Assembly (NCBI RefSeq): GCF_000828615.1
Contig: NZ_AP012273.1
Location: 372,001 to 436,000, forward strand
Reading direction: 5' to 3'
DNA from: Thiolapillus brandeum
Lineage (GTDB): Bacteria > Pseudomonadota > Gammaproteobacteria > Chromatiales > Chromatiaceae
Length of the DNA stretch: 64,000 nt
Of this stretch, positions 27,343-35,527 are shown piece by piece. The position numbers and the translations under genes are program-made. Position 1 is the first letter of the stretch; each line of letters starts with the position of its first letter. The notes beneath the pieces were generated by a model. That model did no database searches. It worked only from the letters and a program-made list of their open reading frames with translations, and was not told where the DNA came from.

Positions 27343-27375
27343 AGGAACCTCTGAAAGTCCTGATCAGAGGTTCCT
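27343..27375. terminator. hairpin between convergent genes
   Basis: AGGAACCTCTGA (27343-27354) pairs perfectly with TCAGAGGTTCCT (27364-27375). A second 8-bp hairpin, CCTGATCC/GGATCAGG, lies at 27390-27410. There is no long U-tract. Position between two convergent genes suggests termination. Confidence 0.5.
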
Positions 27376-27416
27376 TGAAGTGCTGTCTGCCTGATCCGGA
27401 TTGGATCAGGGCTTCC

Positions 27417-29048
27417 TCAGTTGTCGATATTACCTTCCAGTATCTCGCTGCCCTGGAAGCGCTTGCCCAGTATCCAGTGATTGAGCGGCGTGGTGGAAGC
27501 GCCGCTGGTGAAGTATTTCAGGGTGTTGTAGTAGATGTAGTACTTGTCGCCATCAGGTTCTGCCGTGGCGACCTGGTACTGATCCCACTCGTAATGATAC
27601 GTGGTCTTGGTACCGGTGAGGGTGACGGTGCCGTCCAGACTGACATCCACGTCATGAAACTTTTCTTCGCTGGTTTCCCTGGAACGATGTTCCTTGTTGG
27701 AGACGATGACCAGGCGCTCGATCCTGCCAACGCCGTACTTGGGTTTGGACAGGGTTTTCCGGGCGATTTCCAGCAATCCGGAGTTGTCGGATGCAGGGGC
27801 GGGCATGCGGGTTCGGGAAAGGGCGATGTCGCGTTTCTTCAGGTAGTTCGATTGTGCCTGCCTGGCCCTGGTTGCCAGGGCCTGGCGCTGCGCCTGCTGT
27901 TGTTTGTTTCCCAACAGCGCGGAAAAATCGGCGGCTTCAGTGGCCAGGGTCTCTACTGCCTGCAACTGCGCGACCACTTCTTGGGCACGGCCTTTGCCGA
28001 GGAACCAGCTGGTGCGCTTGTCCGGGTTGGCTGGATCATAGGCATTGATGCTGTCCAGGGTGCGGGGGGCCTGATCCAGGTTGGCCTGCAGGTATTGGGA
28101 GAAGGTCCTGAGGGCTTCGTTGGCTTTGGCTGAGATGGAGGCGAATCCCCGCTGGATGCGCGCCACGTCCTGTTGGTCATAGGGTGCGCCCTGCTCAACC
28201 GTGAAACGGTTGTTGGGCAGGTGGGCTTTCTGGCGGATCTCCGACAGGGGTTTGGCGGCGGTTTGTGCCTGTTTCTGCACCTTGGCGAGGGCCAGCAACC
28301 AGGCCCGGGCCTGACCCTTCTTCAGGGGGATGCCTGGTGGTTCCGGCAGTTTGAGGGCATGCATCTGCGCATCCAGTTTCTTCAGTGTCGCCTGCACGTC
28401 ACCCATGCCCGCCATCTCCCTGGCGGACTGTTGCCGGCCAAAGGCCAGCATCTGCCTGACGGTGTTCAGGGATTGCGTGGCAGCCTGCACGTCAGGATCT
28501 TCCTGAAAGGCACTGTAGCGATTCAGCGTCTGCTCATAGCGGTCTGCCGCCTGGGTGTACCTGCTGACATAGTCGGGGTCCTGGAAGGGTTTTATGCCAC
28601 CCTTGTCCAGGGTGCTTGCCAGGCTGTCCAGGTCACGCTTGAGCTTCTTCAGGCGCACGCGGTCATGGGACATCATTTGCGCGGTGGATGGGGCGGGCTT
28701 CTGTGCCGGTGCCGTCCTGGTTGTCTGCCGGGCGGGGGCAGTAGTCGATGCGGTTGCTCCAAGGTAGGCATTCAGCCGGTTGACCAGGGCATTGCAGCGC
28801 TGATCGGCTTCCTTCCATTGGGGGCTGTTGTGATCGGCCAGACTGTCGAGGCTCTGGCGGCGTATGCCCAGCAGTTTGAGAGTGCGTCTGACACTGGCCT
28901 TATTGGGTTGGGTTTGGCCGGAAAACCGGGTTTCATACTTTTGGATATCGGTCATTATCCCGTGTAGCGTACGCTCAGCGTCGTCGGCCCGGGCATTGGC
29001 CCCGATCAACATTCCCATTGCAAGAAAGACAAAAAAATACTTACTCAT
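27417..29048 (-). CDS. exported helical protein of unknown function
   Basis: A 543-residue protein with a signal peptide (FFVFLAMGMLIGANARA). Most of the mature part is predicted helical and glutamine/alanine-rich, with a Pro/Thr/Ala-rich linker (about 98-120). Residues from about 430 onward are beta-rich (LVIVSNKEHR, YHYEWDQYQVATA). Likely periplasmic. I do not recognise the family. A similar C-terminal impression is given by the smaller protein at 22760. Confidence 0.72.
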   Translation of the reverse strand: MSKYFFVFLAMGMLIGANARADDAERTLHGIMTDIQKYETRFSGQTQPNKASVRRTLKLLGIRRQSLDSLADHNSPQWKEADQRCNALVNRLNAYLGATASTTAPARQTTRTAPAQKPAPSTAQMMSHDRVRLKKLKRDLDSLASTLDKGGIKPFQDPDYVSRYTQAADRYEQTLNRYSAFQEDPDVQAATQSLNTVRQMLAFGRQQSAREMAGMGDVQATLKKLDAQMHALKLPEPPGIPLKKGQARAWLLALAKVQKQAQTAAKPLSEIRQKAHLPNNRFTVEQGAPYDQQDVARIQRGFASISAKANEALRTFSQYLQANLDQAPRTLDSINAYDPANPDKRTSWFLGKGRAQEVVAQLQAVETLATEAADFSALLGNKQQQAQRQALATRARQAQSNYLKKRDIALSRTRMPAPASDNSGLLEIARKTLSKPKYGVGRIERLVIVSNKEHRSRETSEEKFHDVDVSLDGTVTLTGTKTTYHYEWDQYQVATAEPDGDKYYIYYNTLKYFTSGASTTPLNHWILGKRFQGSEILEGNIDN

Positions 29049-29183
29049 GTGTTGTGGCTCCCCTTGGTGTTTTGGTCATGCCGCTTCATTGCCGTTCCTG
29101 ATGCTGGCATGGGAAACAGGTTGGAATTCTTCTGTGGAATTCTCAAGTCCTGGGCTTTCAATTGTAACTTCAATAGGTTGGCA

Positions 29184-29213
29184 GGCCGTTGAAAAACGCC
29201 ATTTTCAATGGCC
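29184..29213 (-). terminator. hairpin downstream of the MazG-like gene
   Basis: GGCC-TTGAAAA (29184-29195) pairs with TTTTCAA-GGCC (29202-29213), with one G-T pair. It resembles the TTGAAAA hairpins at 9700 and 22712. It may end the rubrerythrin/MazG transcript. Confidence 0.45.
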
Positions 29214-29254
29214 ATCAGTCATTGAACAGTTGCTGGAGGCGTAGAGAAGGCCCC

Positions 29255-29323
29255 TCACACACGCCTTGTTCAGCGACTTTCTCCGCGTTCTGAAACCGGC
29301 CTGTTGGGTGGCCAGGTCAACAG
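29255..29323. repeat. copy 2 of the dispersed inverted-repeat element (family A), right half
   Basis: CACGCCTTGTTCAGCGAC at 29260-29277 is identical to 31321-31338, and the following CTGAAAC...GGC...GGT segment ends like the right arm of the element at 31251. A matching left arm is only weakly visible near 29178. It ends about 8 bp before the MazG-like stop codon. Confidence 0.55.
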
Positions 29324-29330
29324 CAGTTGG

Positions 29331-29684
29331 TTACTGGTACTCTTCCGCCCTGCGTGCATCCCCCTTCACCTGCTCCACGGGGTAACGCTTTTCGTTGATG
29401 GCGATCTTCTGCCAGGCAGCGTCCAGGAGATTGATGTCCAGGCGTTCGCCAAGGCGCACCAGGTAAATGAAGATGTCGGCCATTTCCAGGGCCACGGCTT
29501 CTTTCTTGTCTTCGTCCAGTTCCATGCTCTCCTGCTCGGTGAGCCATTGGAAATGTTCCAGCAATTCGCCGGTCTCGCCTGCCAGGGCCATGCACAGGTT
29601 CTTGGGGCTGTGGAACTGCTCCCAGTCCCGTTCCCGGGCGAAGCGCAGCAGGCGTTCATTGAGCTCCTGTATGGAATCGCTCAC
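29331..29684 (-). CDS. MazG-like nucleotide pyrophosphohydrolase
   Basis: About 117 residues from a GTG at 29684 preceded by GGGGGA. An all-alpha NTP-PPase of the MazG-like/iMazG type: the EGETGELLEHFQW-like block (ALAGETGELLEHFQWL) and the later EMADIFIYLVRL carry the metal-binding E-x-x-E and D/E residues. Such enzymes hydrolyse non-canonical or excess dNTPs to the monophosphate. The GTG overlaps the rubrerythrin stop by 4 bp, so the two are coupled, which hints at a shared stress role. Confidence 0.9.
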   Translation of the reverse strand: MSDSIQELNERLLRFARERDWEQFHSPKNLCMALAGETGELLEHFQWLTEQESMELDEDKKEAVALEMADIFIYLVRLGERLDINLLDAAWQKIAINEKRYPVEQVKGDARRAEEYQ

Positions 29685-30259
29685 CAGTTTTCCCCCAGCA
29701 GCTCGAAGTGGGCCTGGGGATGCAGGCAGGCGGGGCACAGATCCGGGGCTTCCTCGGCTTCGTGCAGGTAGCCGCAGTTGCGGCAGCGCCAGACCACCCT
29801 GCCGTTGCGTTTGAATACCCGCCCGGCTTCGAGGTTGTCGGCAAGATCGCTGTAGCGCTTGCCGTGCTGCTTTTCGGCCACGCTGATGGCTTCATAGGCA
29901 GCGGCAATTTCGGGAAAGCCTTCCTTGCGGGCGGTTTCCGCCATGGCGGGATACATGTCCGACCATTCGTGTTCCTCACCAGCGGCTGCGGCGCGCAGAT
30001 TTTCCAGGGTGCTGCCCAGAGGGCCAGCGGGGAAGGTCTCGGTGATTTCGATGTCTCCGCCTTCGAGAAACTTGAAGAAACGCTTGGCGTGTTCCTTTTC
30101 CTGGTTGGCGGTTTCTTCGAAGATGGCGGAGATCTGCACCAGGCCTTCCTTGCGTGCGATGCCGGCGTAATAGGTGTAGCGGTTGCGCGCCTGGGATTCT
30201 CCGGCGAAGGCTTTCATCAGGTTTTTTTCGGTTTCGGTTCCCTTGATGCTTTTGCTCAT
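29681..30259 (-). CDS. rbr: rubrerythrin
   Basis: A 192-residue diiron peroxidase. The four-helix domain carries the expected glutamates (AFAGESQARNRY, FEETANQEKEH, GEEHEW, AISVAEKQHGKR), and the C-terminal rubredoxin domain has both CxxC pairs (CRNCGY, CPAC). It reduces hydrogen peroxide, usually in anaerobes or microaerophiles. It is divergent from the pseudouridine synthase. The MazG-like gene follows in the same transcript. Confidence 0.96.
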   Translation of the reverse strand: MSKSIKGTETEKNLMKAFAGESQARNRYTYYAGIARKEGLVQISAIFEETANQEKEHAKRFFKFLEGGDIEITETFPAGPLGSTLENLRAAAAGEEHEWSDMYPAMAETARKEGFPEIAAAYEAISVAEKQHGKRYSDLADNLEAGRVFKRNGRVVWRCRNCGYLHEAEEAPDLCPACLHPQAHFELLGENW

Positions 30260-30303
30260 GGTTTTTCTCCAGCTTGGATTATGAGTGGGACTATACTACA
30301 GCG

Positions 30304-31134
30304 ATGGCAGATGCACAGATAGAACTCCACTTGGAGGTTGGATCGCAGGAAATCAAGGCCGTGGAACTTCTGGCCGGGCATTGCGGACTCTCCCGGGGGC
30401 AACTGAAAAGAACCATGCGCAACGGCGCCTTGTGGCTGGAGCGCAAGGGGCATGTGCAACGCCTGCGCCGGGCGGACAGGAGGCTGGTTCCCGGAGATGT
30501 TTTGCATCTGTACTATGATGCCCGAATCCAGCAGCAGACCCCATTCGAGGCGCAGCTTATCCGGGATGAGGGCGACTACAGTGTCTGGTTCAAACCGCCG
30601 GGGATGTATTCTCAGGGCAGTAAGTGGGGGGATCACTGCAGCCTGCCCCGTTGGGCGGAGCAACGGCTTCAGCCCCAGCGCAGCGCTTTCATCGTGCATC
30701 GCCTGGATCGGGCGGCTTCCGGACTGATGCTCCTGGCCCACGGCAAGGGAGCCGCTGCACGGTTGTCTGAACTTTTTCGCCAACGGCTCCTGGCCAAGCA
30801 ATACCGGGTGAAGGTTCAGGGTGAGTTTCCTCAGGGGGATATCCAAATGGATGCCCCCCTGGATGGCAGGCAAGCCCTTTCCCGGGCATCATGCCTTTCC
30901 TATGCGGCTGTCAGCAATCAGAGCCTGCTGCAGGTGGATATCCATACCGGGCGCAAGCACCAGATCCGGCGCCACCTGTCAGGTCTGGGGTTTCCCGTGG
31001 TGGGAGACAGATTGTATGGCGGTGGTGATGGCGGGGATCTCCAGCTGCAGGCCGTGCGCCTGGCCTTCACCTGCCCCATGACCGGGCAGCCCCGCGATTA
31101 CCGCCTGCCCAATAGTTTGCTCATTTCCCTGTAG
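30304..31134 (+). CDS. RluA-family pseudouridine synthase
   Basis: About 276 residues from the ATG at 30304. A short N-terminal S4-like region is followed by a RluA-type catalytic domain with the signature HRLDRAASGLMLLA (aspartate near residue 137) and the later GRKHQIRRHLSGLG. It should convert uridine to pseudouridine in rRNA or tRNA, but the target base cannot be assigned. An upstream TTG start at 30274 would add ten residues; the ATG is preferred because conserved sequence begins there. Confidence 0.88.
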   Translation: MADAQIELHLEVGSQEIKAVELLAGHCGLSRGQLKRTMRNGALWLERKGHVQRLRRADRRLVPGDVLHLYYDARIQQQTPFEAQLIRDEGDYSVWFKPPGMYSQGSKWGDHCSLPRWAEQRLQPQRSAFIVHRLDRAASGLMLLAHGKGAAARLSELFRQRLLAKQYRVKVQGEFPQGDIQMDAPLDGRQALSRASCLSYAAVSNQSLLQVDIHTGRKHQIRRHLSGLGFPVVGDRLYGGGDGGDLQLQAVRLAFTCPMTGQPRDYRLPNSLLISL

Positions 31135-31214
31135 GAGTGGCGCTATGCACCATGACCGGTTTGTGGCACCTGAGGTTGATGCGGAGCATGGTGTTTTGAA
31201 GCTTCATGGGAATT

Positions 31215-31241
31215 GGTGCGTTTCGCTGTGCTTAACGCACC
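31215..31241. repeat. REP-like hairpin
   Basis: GGTGCGTT (31215-31222) pairs with AACGCACC (31234-31241) around an 11-nt loop. Flanked by ATTG and CTACGG, it has the shape of widespread short palindromic repeats in proteobacteria. It sits between a pseudouridine synthase gene and the family A element. Confidence 0.55.
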
Positions 31242-31250
31242 CTACGGCTT

Positions 31251-31384
31251 TATTAACCCGGCGACCAAGTAGGTCTGGTTCAGCCAAGCTGTGCTGCTTC
31301 ACGGCAAGGCGCCGCCACGCCACGCCTTGTTCAGCGACCTTCTCTGCGTCCTGAAACAGGCATACTTGGCCGCCGGGTTAATAG
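31251..31384. mobile_element. 134-bp MITE-like element (family A copy 1) with 8-bp target duplication
   Basis: The arms 31251-31283 and 31351-31383 are imperfect inverted repeats (29 of 33 bases match); they start TATTAACCCGGCG and end CGCCGGGTTAATA. The flanks carry the direct repeat TACGGCTT at 31243-31250 and 31385-31392, as expected for an 8-bp target duplication. There is no coding capacity. The right arm supplies the last codons and stop of the gene at 31331. Related right-end sequences occur at 29255-29323 and 53970-54004. Confidence 0.75.
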
Positions 31385-31747
31385 TACGGCTTGCAGATCT
31401 GCGGGCTGCACGGGTTGGGTCAATACGGCATGCAGAGGAAAAATGGTCTGCAGCTTGTTCGTGTATTCCTCTTCCCCCTTGTTGCAGAAGACGATCACCC
31501 GGCAATCCGGGGCATATTTCTGCAGGCTGTAGAGCAGCACGTCCAGGTTGCTGATGTTCACTCCGGCATAGTTGTTGCTGTAGCCGTAGATGAACTCAGC
31601 GGCGATGTAATCCGGAGCCTGTTTCTTCAGGGCGGACATGACCTTGCGCATATTGGTGAAGCGCTGTTCTTCCAGGCTCATCTGCCGGTACAGGCCGCTG
31701 AAGTTGGGGTGGGAGGCGGTTTCGATGACGGAATACAGCAGGCTCAT
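31331..31747 (-). CDS. unknown protein of the zinc operon, 3' end altered by a mobile element
   Basis: A 138-residue protein I do not recognise. The first 120 residues look like a genuine globular protein (APDYIAAEFIYGYSNNYAG, DCRVIVFCNKGEEEYTNKL). The last 17 codons (about LLTRRPSMPVSGRREGR) come from the MITE-like element at 31251-31384, so the original C-terminus has been replaced. It overlaps the HIT-like gene by 4 bp at its start and is the last gene of the coupled zinc operon. Confidence 0.7.
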   Translation of the reverse strand: MSLLYSVIETASHPNFSGLYRQMSLEEQRFTNMRKVMSALKKQAPDYIAAEFIYGYSNNYAGVNISNLDVLLYSLQKYAPDCRVIVFCNKGEEEYTNKLQTIFPLHAVLTQPVQPADLQAVLLTRRPSMPVSGRREGR

Positions 31748-32778
31748 GGATACAGTTTCTCCAGTTCCGTTCTGATCTGATCTTCGGTGAGGGAGTGATA
31801 GTCCCGGGCGTTGGACAGAGTGATGGCGCCGACGGTTTCCGCCCAGCCGAATCCCCCGGCCCAGGCCGCAGGTGTGTAGCTGCCCTGCATGGCCCGGGAA
31901 ATGACGTAAAGCCGACCGGGGCGGTAGAGCAGATTGTAGGCACGGTTTTGCCGGTGCAGATCCTCGATGAAATGCCAGGCCTCATTGGCATCGCCGAAGC
32001 GCCGGCAGGGCAGGGGCCAGGGCTGGTCGCCACCGTTGTGGGACCAGCCGGGATCTTCCACGGGATAGCCGGTTTCCCTGCCGGCATAGAGCTGCACATG
32101 CTGGTGATTCACGGAAGAACAGGCGCCCCGGGCGTTGTAGCCGAAGCCGCAGCCGGGCAGGGGCTTTCCAAGGGCTTCCATGAGCCGCCACAGATAGTCA
32201 TGAGTGAATTTTCCCAGATATTGCGGATGGCGTTCTTCCGGTTCGATGACCAGCAGGCCATGCAGGGGGGCAAAGGGAAACTTGTTGTACAGCAGGCGGC
32301 AGTCATGCCCCATGAGTTCGCCTTCCCAGATGATCTCCTTGCGTAAAAAAGGTTTGTTGAATTGAAAAGCCTTTTCGTCGAAGGGGGCATGCAAGGTGGT
32401 GACAGTCTCGCCGCTCATGCGCGCCGGGCGGAAGGCGCGCAGGTGGTTGTACTGGAGCTCCCAGGGACCGGCCTGGCGGCTGCGGGTGCTCTGCAGGTTT
32501 TCCAGGCCAACGGCCATCAGTTTGAGAAACACCAGCAGGTCGTCGGCAGGATGATCGGGGTTGCGTCCCCGGGTCAGGCTTTGTTGCAGGTCTTCGGCCA
32601 GCTGCCCGTAGCGGGTTTTTACAGCGGGATGCAAAACTTCCCGGAGTGCCGGGTCATGGATGGCATTGGCCAGCACCAGGATGAAGCTTCCCAGGCTGTC
32701 TTCCTGCAACAGGGCCTTCAGCCCCTGGGCGAATGCCTGGCGATAGTGGTGCTCATCCTGGAAGAGGTCTGGCAGCAT
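31744..32778 (-). CDS. HIT-superfamily nucleotidyltransferase/phosphorylase-like protein
   Basis: A 344-residue protein. The N-terminal 120 residues are helical and unfamiliar. The second part resembles the galactose-1-phosphate uridylyltransferase/Ap4A phosphorylase branch of the HIT superfamily: LLYNKFPFAPLHGLLVIEP near 162-180 and the motif HQHVQ at 225-229 (HxHxQ). Substrate is unknown; GDP-sugar or dinucleotide phosphorolysis is possible. Its ATG shares one base with the yidD stop, and it overlaps the next gene by 4 bp. It travels with zinc-uptake genes. Confidence 0.75.
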   Translation of the reverse strand: MLPDLFQDEHHYRQAFAQGLKALLQEDSLGSFILVLANAIHDPALREVLHPAVKTRYGQLAEDLQQSLTRGRNPDHPADDLLVFLKLMAVGLENLQSTRSRQAGPWELQYNHLRAFRPARMSGETVTTLHAPFDEKAFQFNKPFLRKEIIWEGELMGHDCRLLYNKFPFAPLHGLLVIEPEERHPQYLGKFTHDYLWRLMEALGKPLPGCGFGYNARGACSSVNHQHVQLYAGRETGYPVEDPGWSHNGGDQPWPLPCRRFGDANEAWHFIEDLHRQNRAYNLLYRPGRLYVISRAMQGSYTPAAWAGGFGWAETVGAITLSNARDYHSLTEDQIRTELEKLYP

Positions 32779-33020
32779 CAGTCCTTCTTCTGTTTTGGTT
32801 CGGGCACCGGATCCACGCCTCCTTCATGGAAAGGATGGCAGCGTCCCACGCGCCTGATTCCCATCCATATGCCTTTGAAAGGGCCGTGCTTTTCCATGGC
32901 CTCGATGGTGTAGGCAGAGCAGCTGGGATAGTAGCGGCAGTTGTTTCCCAGGAAAGGACTGATGAGCAGCTGGTAGCCCCGTACCAGGCCGATGAGTCCA
33001 CGTTTGAACAGGGACTTCAC
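32778..33020 (-). CDS. yidD: YidD, membrane protein insertion efficiency factor
   Basis: About 80 residues from a GTG at 33020. It has the YidD signature: an N-terminal amphipathic stretch ([18 protein letters not shown]), then [17 protein letters not shown] and [15 protein letters not shown]. The family helps YidC-mediated insertion of inner-membrane proteins. The GTG overlaps the znuB stop by 4 bp. A longer frame running to 33566 crosses znuB and is not real. Confidence 0.93.
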   Translation of the reverse strand: MKSLFKRGLIGLVRGYQLLISPFLGNNCRYYPSCSAYTIEAMEKHGPFKGIWMGIRRVGRCHPFHEGGVDPVPEPKQKKD

Positions 33021-33847
33021 GCCAGGCTCCTGTGGGCCTTGCCTTGCAGCCACCATTGGCTGAATACGGCAGAAACCAGGTAGGCGGTGCCGGCAATGAG
33101 TATGATGATGGCGCCTGTAGGCAGATCCAGCCAGAAGGAAGTCATGATGCCGGCCGTGGTAAATATCATGCCCAACAGACTGGCGGCGATCATCATGCGC
33201 CCCATGGTGTGAATATAGTGCCCGGCAATGGCTGCCGGCAAAGTGAGCAGAGCGATCACCAGCACCAGTCCCACCACCTGCACCAGGAGCACCACGGTGA
33301 GGGCCACCAGACACAGGAACAGCAGGTAGAAGAAGTTGACCGGCACCCCCCTCAGGCGGGCAAATTCCTCGTCGAAGGACACGGCCAGGAACTGCCGGTA
33401 GAAGGCCAGGACCATACCGATGACCAGCAGATCCAGGGTCGCCATTTCCCGGATCTGTCCATGAGACACCAGCAGGATGTTGCCAAACAGATAACTGACC
33501 AGGTCGGTGCTGTAACCGGGAGTCCGGGAGATGAAGAGTACCCCGATGGACATGCCCATGGCCCACATGGCGCCGATGAGGGTGTCTTCCTGGGCGCGCC
33601 AGCGCAGCTTGATCCAGCCAATCAGCAGGGCGGCAACAAGGGCGGCAATGAGAGCGCCTTTCATGGGGGCGAAACCGAAGAACAGGGCGGCGCCCATGCC
33701 CCCGAGTACGCTGTGGGAAATGCCTCCGGCCATATAGCCGATGCGTTTCACCACCACATAACTGCCCATGACGCCGCAGCCGATGCTGGCCAGCAGCCCG
33801 GCCAACAGGGCGGATTGCAGAAAACCGAATTCCAGTATGGCGTGCAT
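33017..33847 (-). CDS. znuB: ZnuB, zinc ABC transporter permease
   Basis: A 276-residue ABC-3 family permease with about eight transmembrane helices (for example [40 protein letters not shown]). It forms the membrane channel for zinc taken from ZnuA. Three bases separate it from znuC, and it overlaps yidD by 4 bp. Confidence 0.94.
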   Translation of the reverse strand: MHAILEFGFLQSALLAGLLASIGCGVMGSYVVVKRIGYMAGGISHSVLGGMGAALFFGFAPMKGALIAALVAALLIGWIKLRWRAQEDTLIGAMWAMGMSIGVLFISRTPGYSTDLVSYLFGNILLVSHGQIREMATLDLLVIGMVLAFYRQFLAVSFDEEFARLRGVPVNFFYLLFLCLVALTVVLLVQVVGLVLVIALLTLPAAIAGHYIHTMGRMMIAASLLGMIFTTAGIMTSFWLDLPTGAIIILIAGTAYLVSAVFSQWWLQGKAHRSLA

Positions 33848-33850
33848 GAG

Positions 33851-34573
33851 TCAGTGGTGGTGCGCCACCATGCGCACCTCATCGTCGTAGAGTTGCTGGA
33901 TGACCTGGCCGTCGATGTCTTCCGTACGGTGACAGACCAGAGTGCGGTTCAGACAGGCCACCCGGTGTACATAGCCGGAGATGAAGGCGATGTCGTGGGA
34001 TACCACCAGGATGGTCAGGCGCTGGTTGAGCAGCTTGAGCAGGTCGAACAGTTCGTTCTCCACACGCATGTCGATATTGGCTGTGGGTTCGTCCAGGATC
34101 AGAATTTCGGGTTCACAGGCCAGGGCCCGGGCCACCAGGGCACGTTGCAGCTGGCCGCCGGACAACTGTTCGATGCGCCGTTGGGCCAGGTTGGAAATTT
34201 CGGTTTCCTTCATTACCCGGCGGGCAATCTCCCGGTCGGCGCGGCTGTAGCCGCCGATGATGCGTCCCTTGCCCAGACGGCCCATGAGCACTACCTGTTC
34301 CACGGTAACGGGAAAATCCCGGGCAAAAGCCGGGTACTGGGGGACATAGCCCAGCCGGGTGCGGGCTTTCTGCGGCGTGGTGCCCAGCACCTTTACGGAG
34401 CCCCGGGTGGGAGAGAGCAGGCCGAGGATGATCTTGAGCAGGGTACTCTTGCCTCCGGCGTTGGGACCCACGATTCCCAGGAACTCCCGCGGGGGAATCG
34501 CCAGGCTGACGTGCTCCAGCACCGGGATCTCGCCATAGGCGAAGGACAGATCCCGGATTTCGATGGCATTCAC
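33851..34573 (-). CDS. znuC: ZnuC, zinc ABC transporter ATP-binding protein
   Basis: A 240-residue ABC ATPase. Walker A is GPNAGGKS, the signature motif is [10 protein letters not shown], and Walker B is [13 protein letters not shown] histidine-rich tail (MVAHHH) ends the protein. It powers zinc import through ZnuB. The start overlaps znuA by 4 bp. Confidence 0.95.
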   Translation of the reverse strand: MNAIEIRDLSFAYGEIPVLEHVSLAIPPREFLGIVGPNAGGKSTLLKIILGLLSPTRGSVKVLGTTPQKARTRLGYVPQYPAFARDFPVTVEQVVLMGRLGKGRIIGGYSRADREIARRVMKETEISNLAQRRIEQLSGGQLQRALVARALACEPEILILDEPTANIDMRVENELFDLLKLLNQRLTILVVSHDIAFISGYVHRVACLNRTLVCHRTEDIDGQVIQQLYDDEVRMVAHHH

Positions 34574-35394
34574 GGTGTTTCTCCCGTCAGTACCTGAGTG
34601 AGGTGGCGCAGGCTGGTGAAGATGTCCTCGCTCAGGGGGTCGATGGGCACCAGCTTTGCATTCAGTTCCCGGGCCAGAACCTTTGCCGTGGCAACCGAAT
34701 GCTGGGGCTGGGTGATGATGGTGTGAATACCGGCCTTGCGTGCCTGGTGAATGAGTTCTGTCAGGCTGCGGCTGTTGGGTTCCTTGCCGTGGGCTTCTAC
34801 CGCCATCTGGTGCAGACCATAGCGGTGGGCGAAATAACTCCAGGCCGGGTGATAGACCAGGAAGGCGTGGCCCCGCAGGGGTGCCAGGCGGGTTTCCAGT
34901 TCCGTGTTCAGGGCATCCAGGCGTGATGCCAGTTTCCGGTAATTGTGCTCCAGGGTGCCCTCCAGGGCAGGAAAGTGCCGGGCCAGCTCCCCGGCCAGTA
35001 TGCGTGCGTGGGCCTTTACCAGCAAGGGATCGGTCCAGATATGGGGGTCGCTTTCCTGACCATGTTCATGATCTTCCAGGAGATCCAGTCCATGGCGCAT
35101 GTCCAGAACGATCATGGAAGGGTTGGTGCTGCGGAAGCGGGGCAGCCAGCTCTGCTCGAAGGGCACTCCGGCACGGATGTACAGGCTGGCCCTGGAAAGG
35201 CGTGCGATCTGCCGGGGGCTGGGCTGATAGGTGGCGGGATTGAAACCCTTGCCCACCATGGCCTCCACCTGCAGCGCGTCCCCGGCCAGGGCCTGGACGA
35301 TGGCTTTCTGGGGTAACACGCTGACGAACACCAGAGGCTTGCCCAAAGCAGCCGCCGAGGTGATCAACATCAGGAAAAGGGTAAGAAAACGCAT
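34570..35394 (-). CDS. znuA: ZnuA, zinc-binding periplasmic protein
   Basis: About 274 residues from the ATG at 35394, which begins a signal peptide (FLTLFLMLITSAAALG). The solute-binding protein has conserved histidines in the usual places (DMRHGL, SDPHIWTDP, YHPAWSYFAHRYGL) and an acidic/histidine loop (LLEDHEHGQESDPH) that would bind zinc. A much longer frame upstream is unlikely to be translated. First gene of the operon; a Zur site was looked for upstream but none is convincing. Confidence 0.93.
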   Translation of the reverse strand: MRFLTLFLMLITSAAALGKPLVFVSVLPQKAIVQALAGDALQVEAMVGKGFNPATYQPSPRQIARLSRASLYIRAGVPFEQSWLPRFRSTNPSMIVLDMRHGLDLLEDHEHGQESDPHIWTDPLLVKAHARILAGELARHFPALEGTLEHNYRKLASRLDALNTELETRLAPLRGHAFLVYHPAWSYFAHRYGLHQMAVEAHGKEPNSRSLTELIHQARKAGIHTIITQPQHSVATAKVLARELNAKLVPIDPLSEDIFTSLRHLTQVLTGETP

Positions 35395-35527
35395 GCCAAC
35401 GACCATGAAAAGTGTATCTTTACCCCGAAAATAATGAAACTGCCAGCCATCGCAGGAGTGCATGGCCGGTGGTTGAAAATTAGTATTTAACGCTAGCATT
35501 GTATCATTGTGCCCCGGAGCTGCCGCC

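Noticed and set aside
32778-33566. A 262-codon version of yidD
   Set aside because: The upstream part overlaps znuB in another frame and is not YidD-like; the GTG at 33020 gives the normal length.
33032-34597. 521-codon open frame opposite znuB and znuC
   Set aside because: Histidine- and glutamine-rich shadow of two well-recognised genes.
35395-35527. Zur box upstream of znuA
   Set aside because: An ATTGTATCATTGTG stretch exists, but it does not form the expected palindrome.
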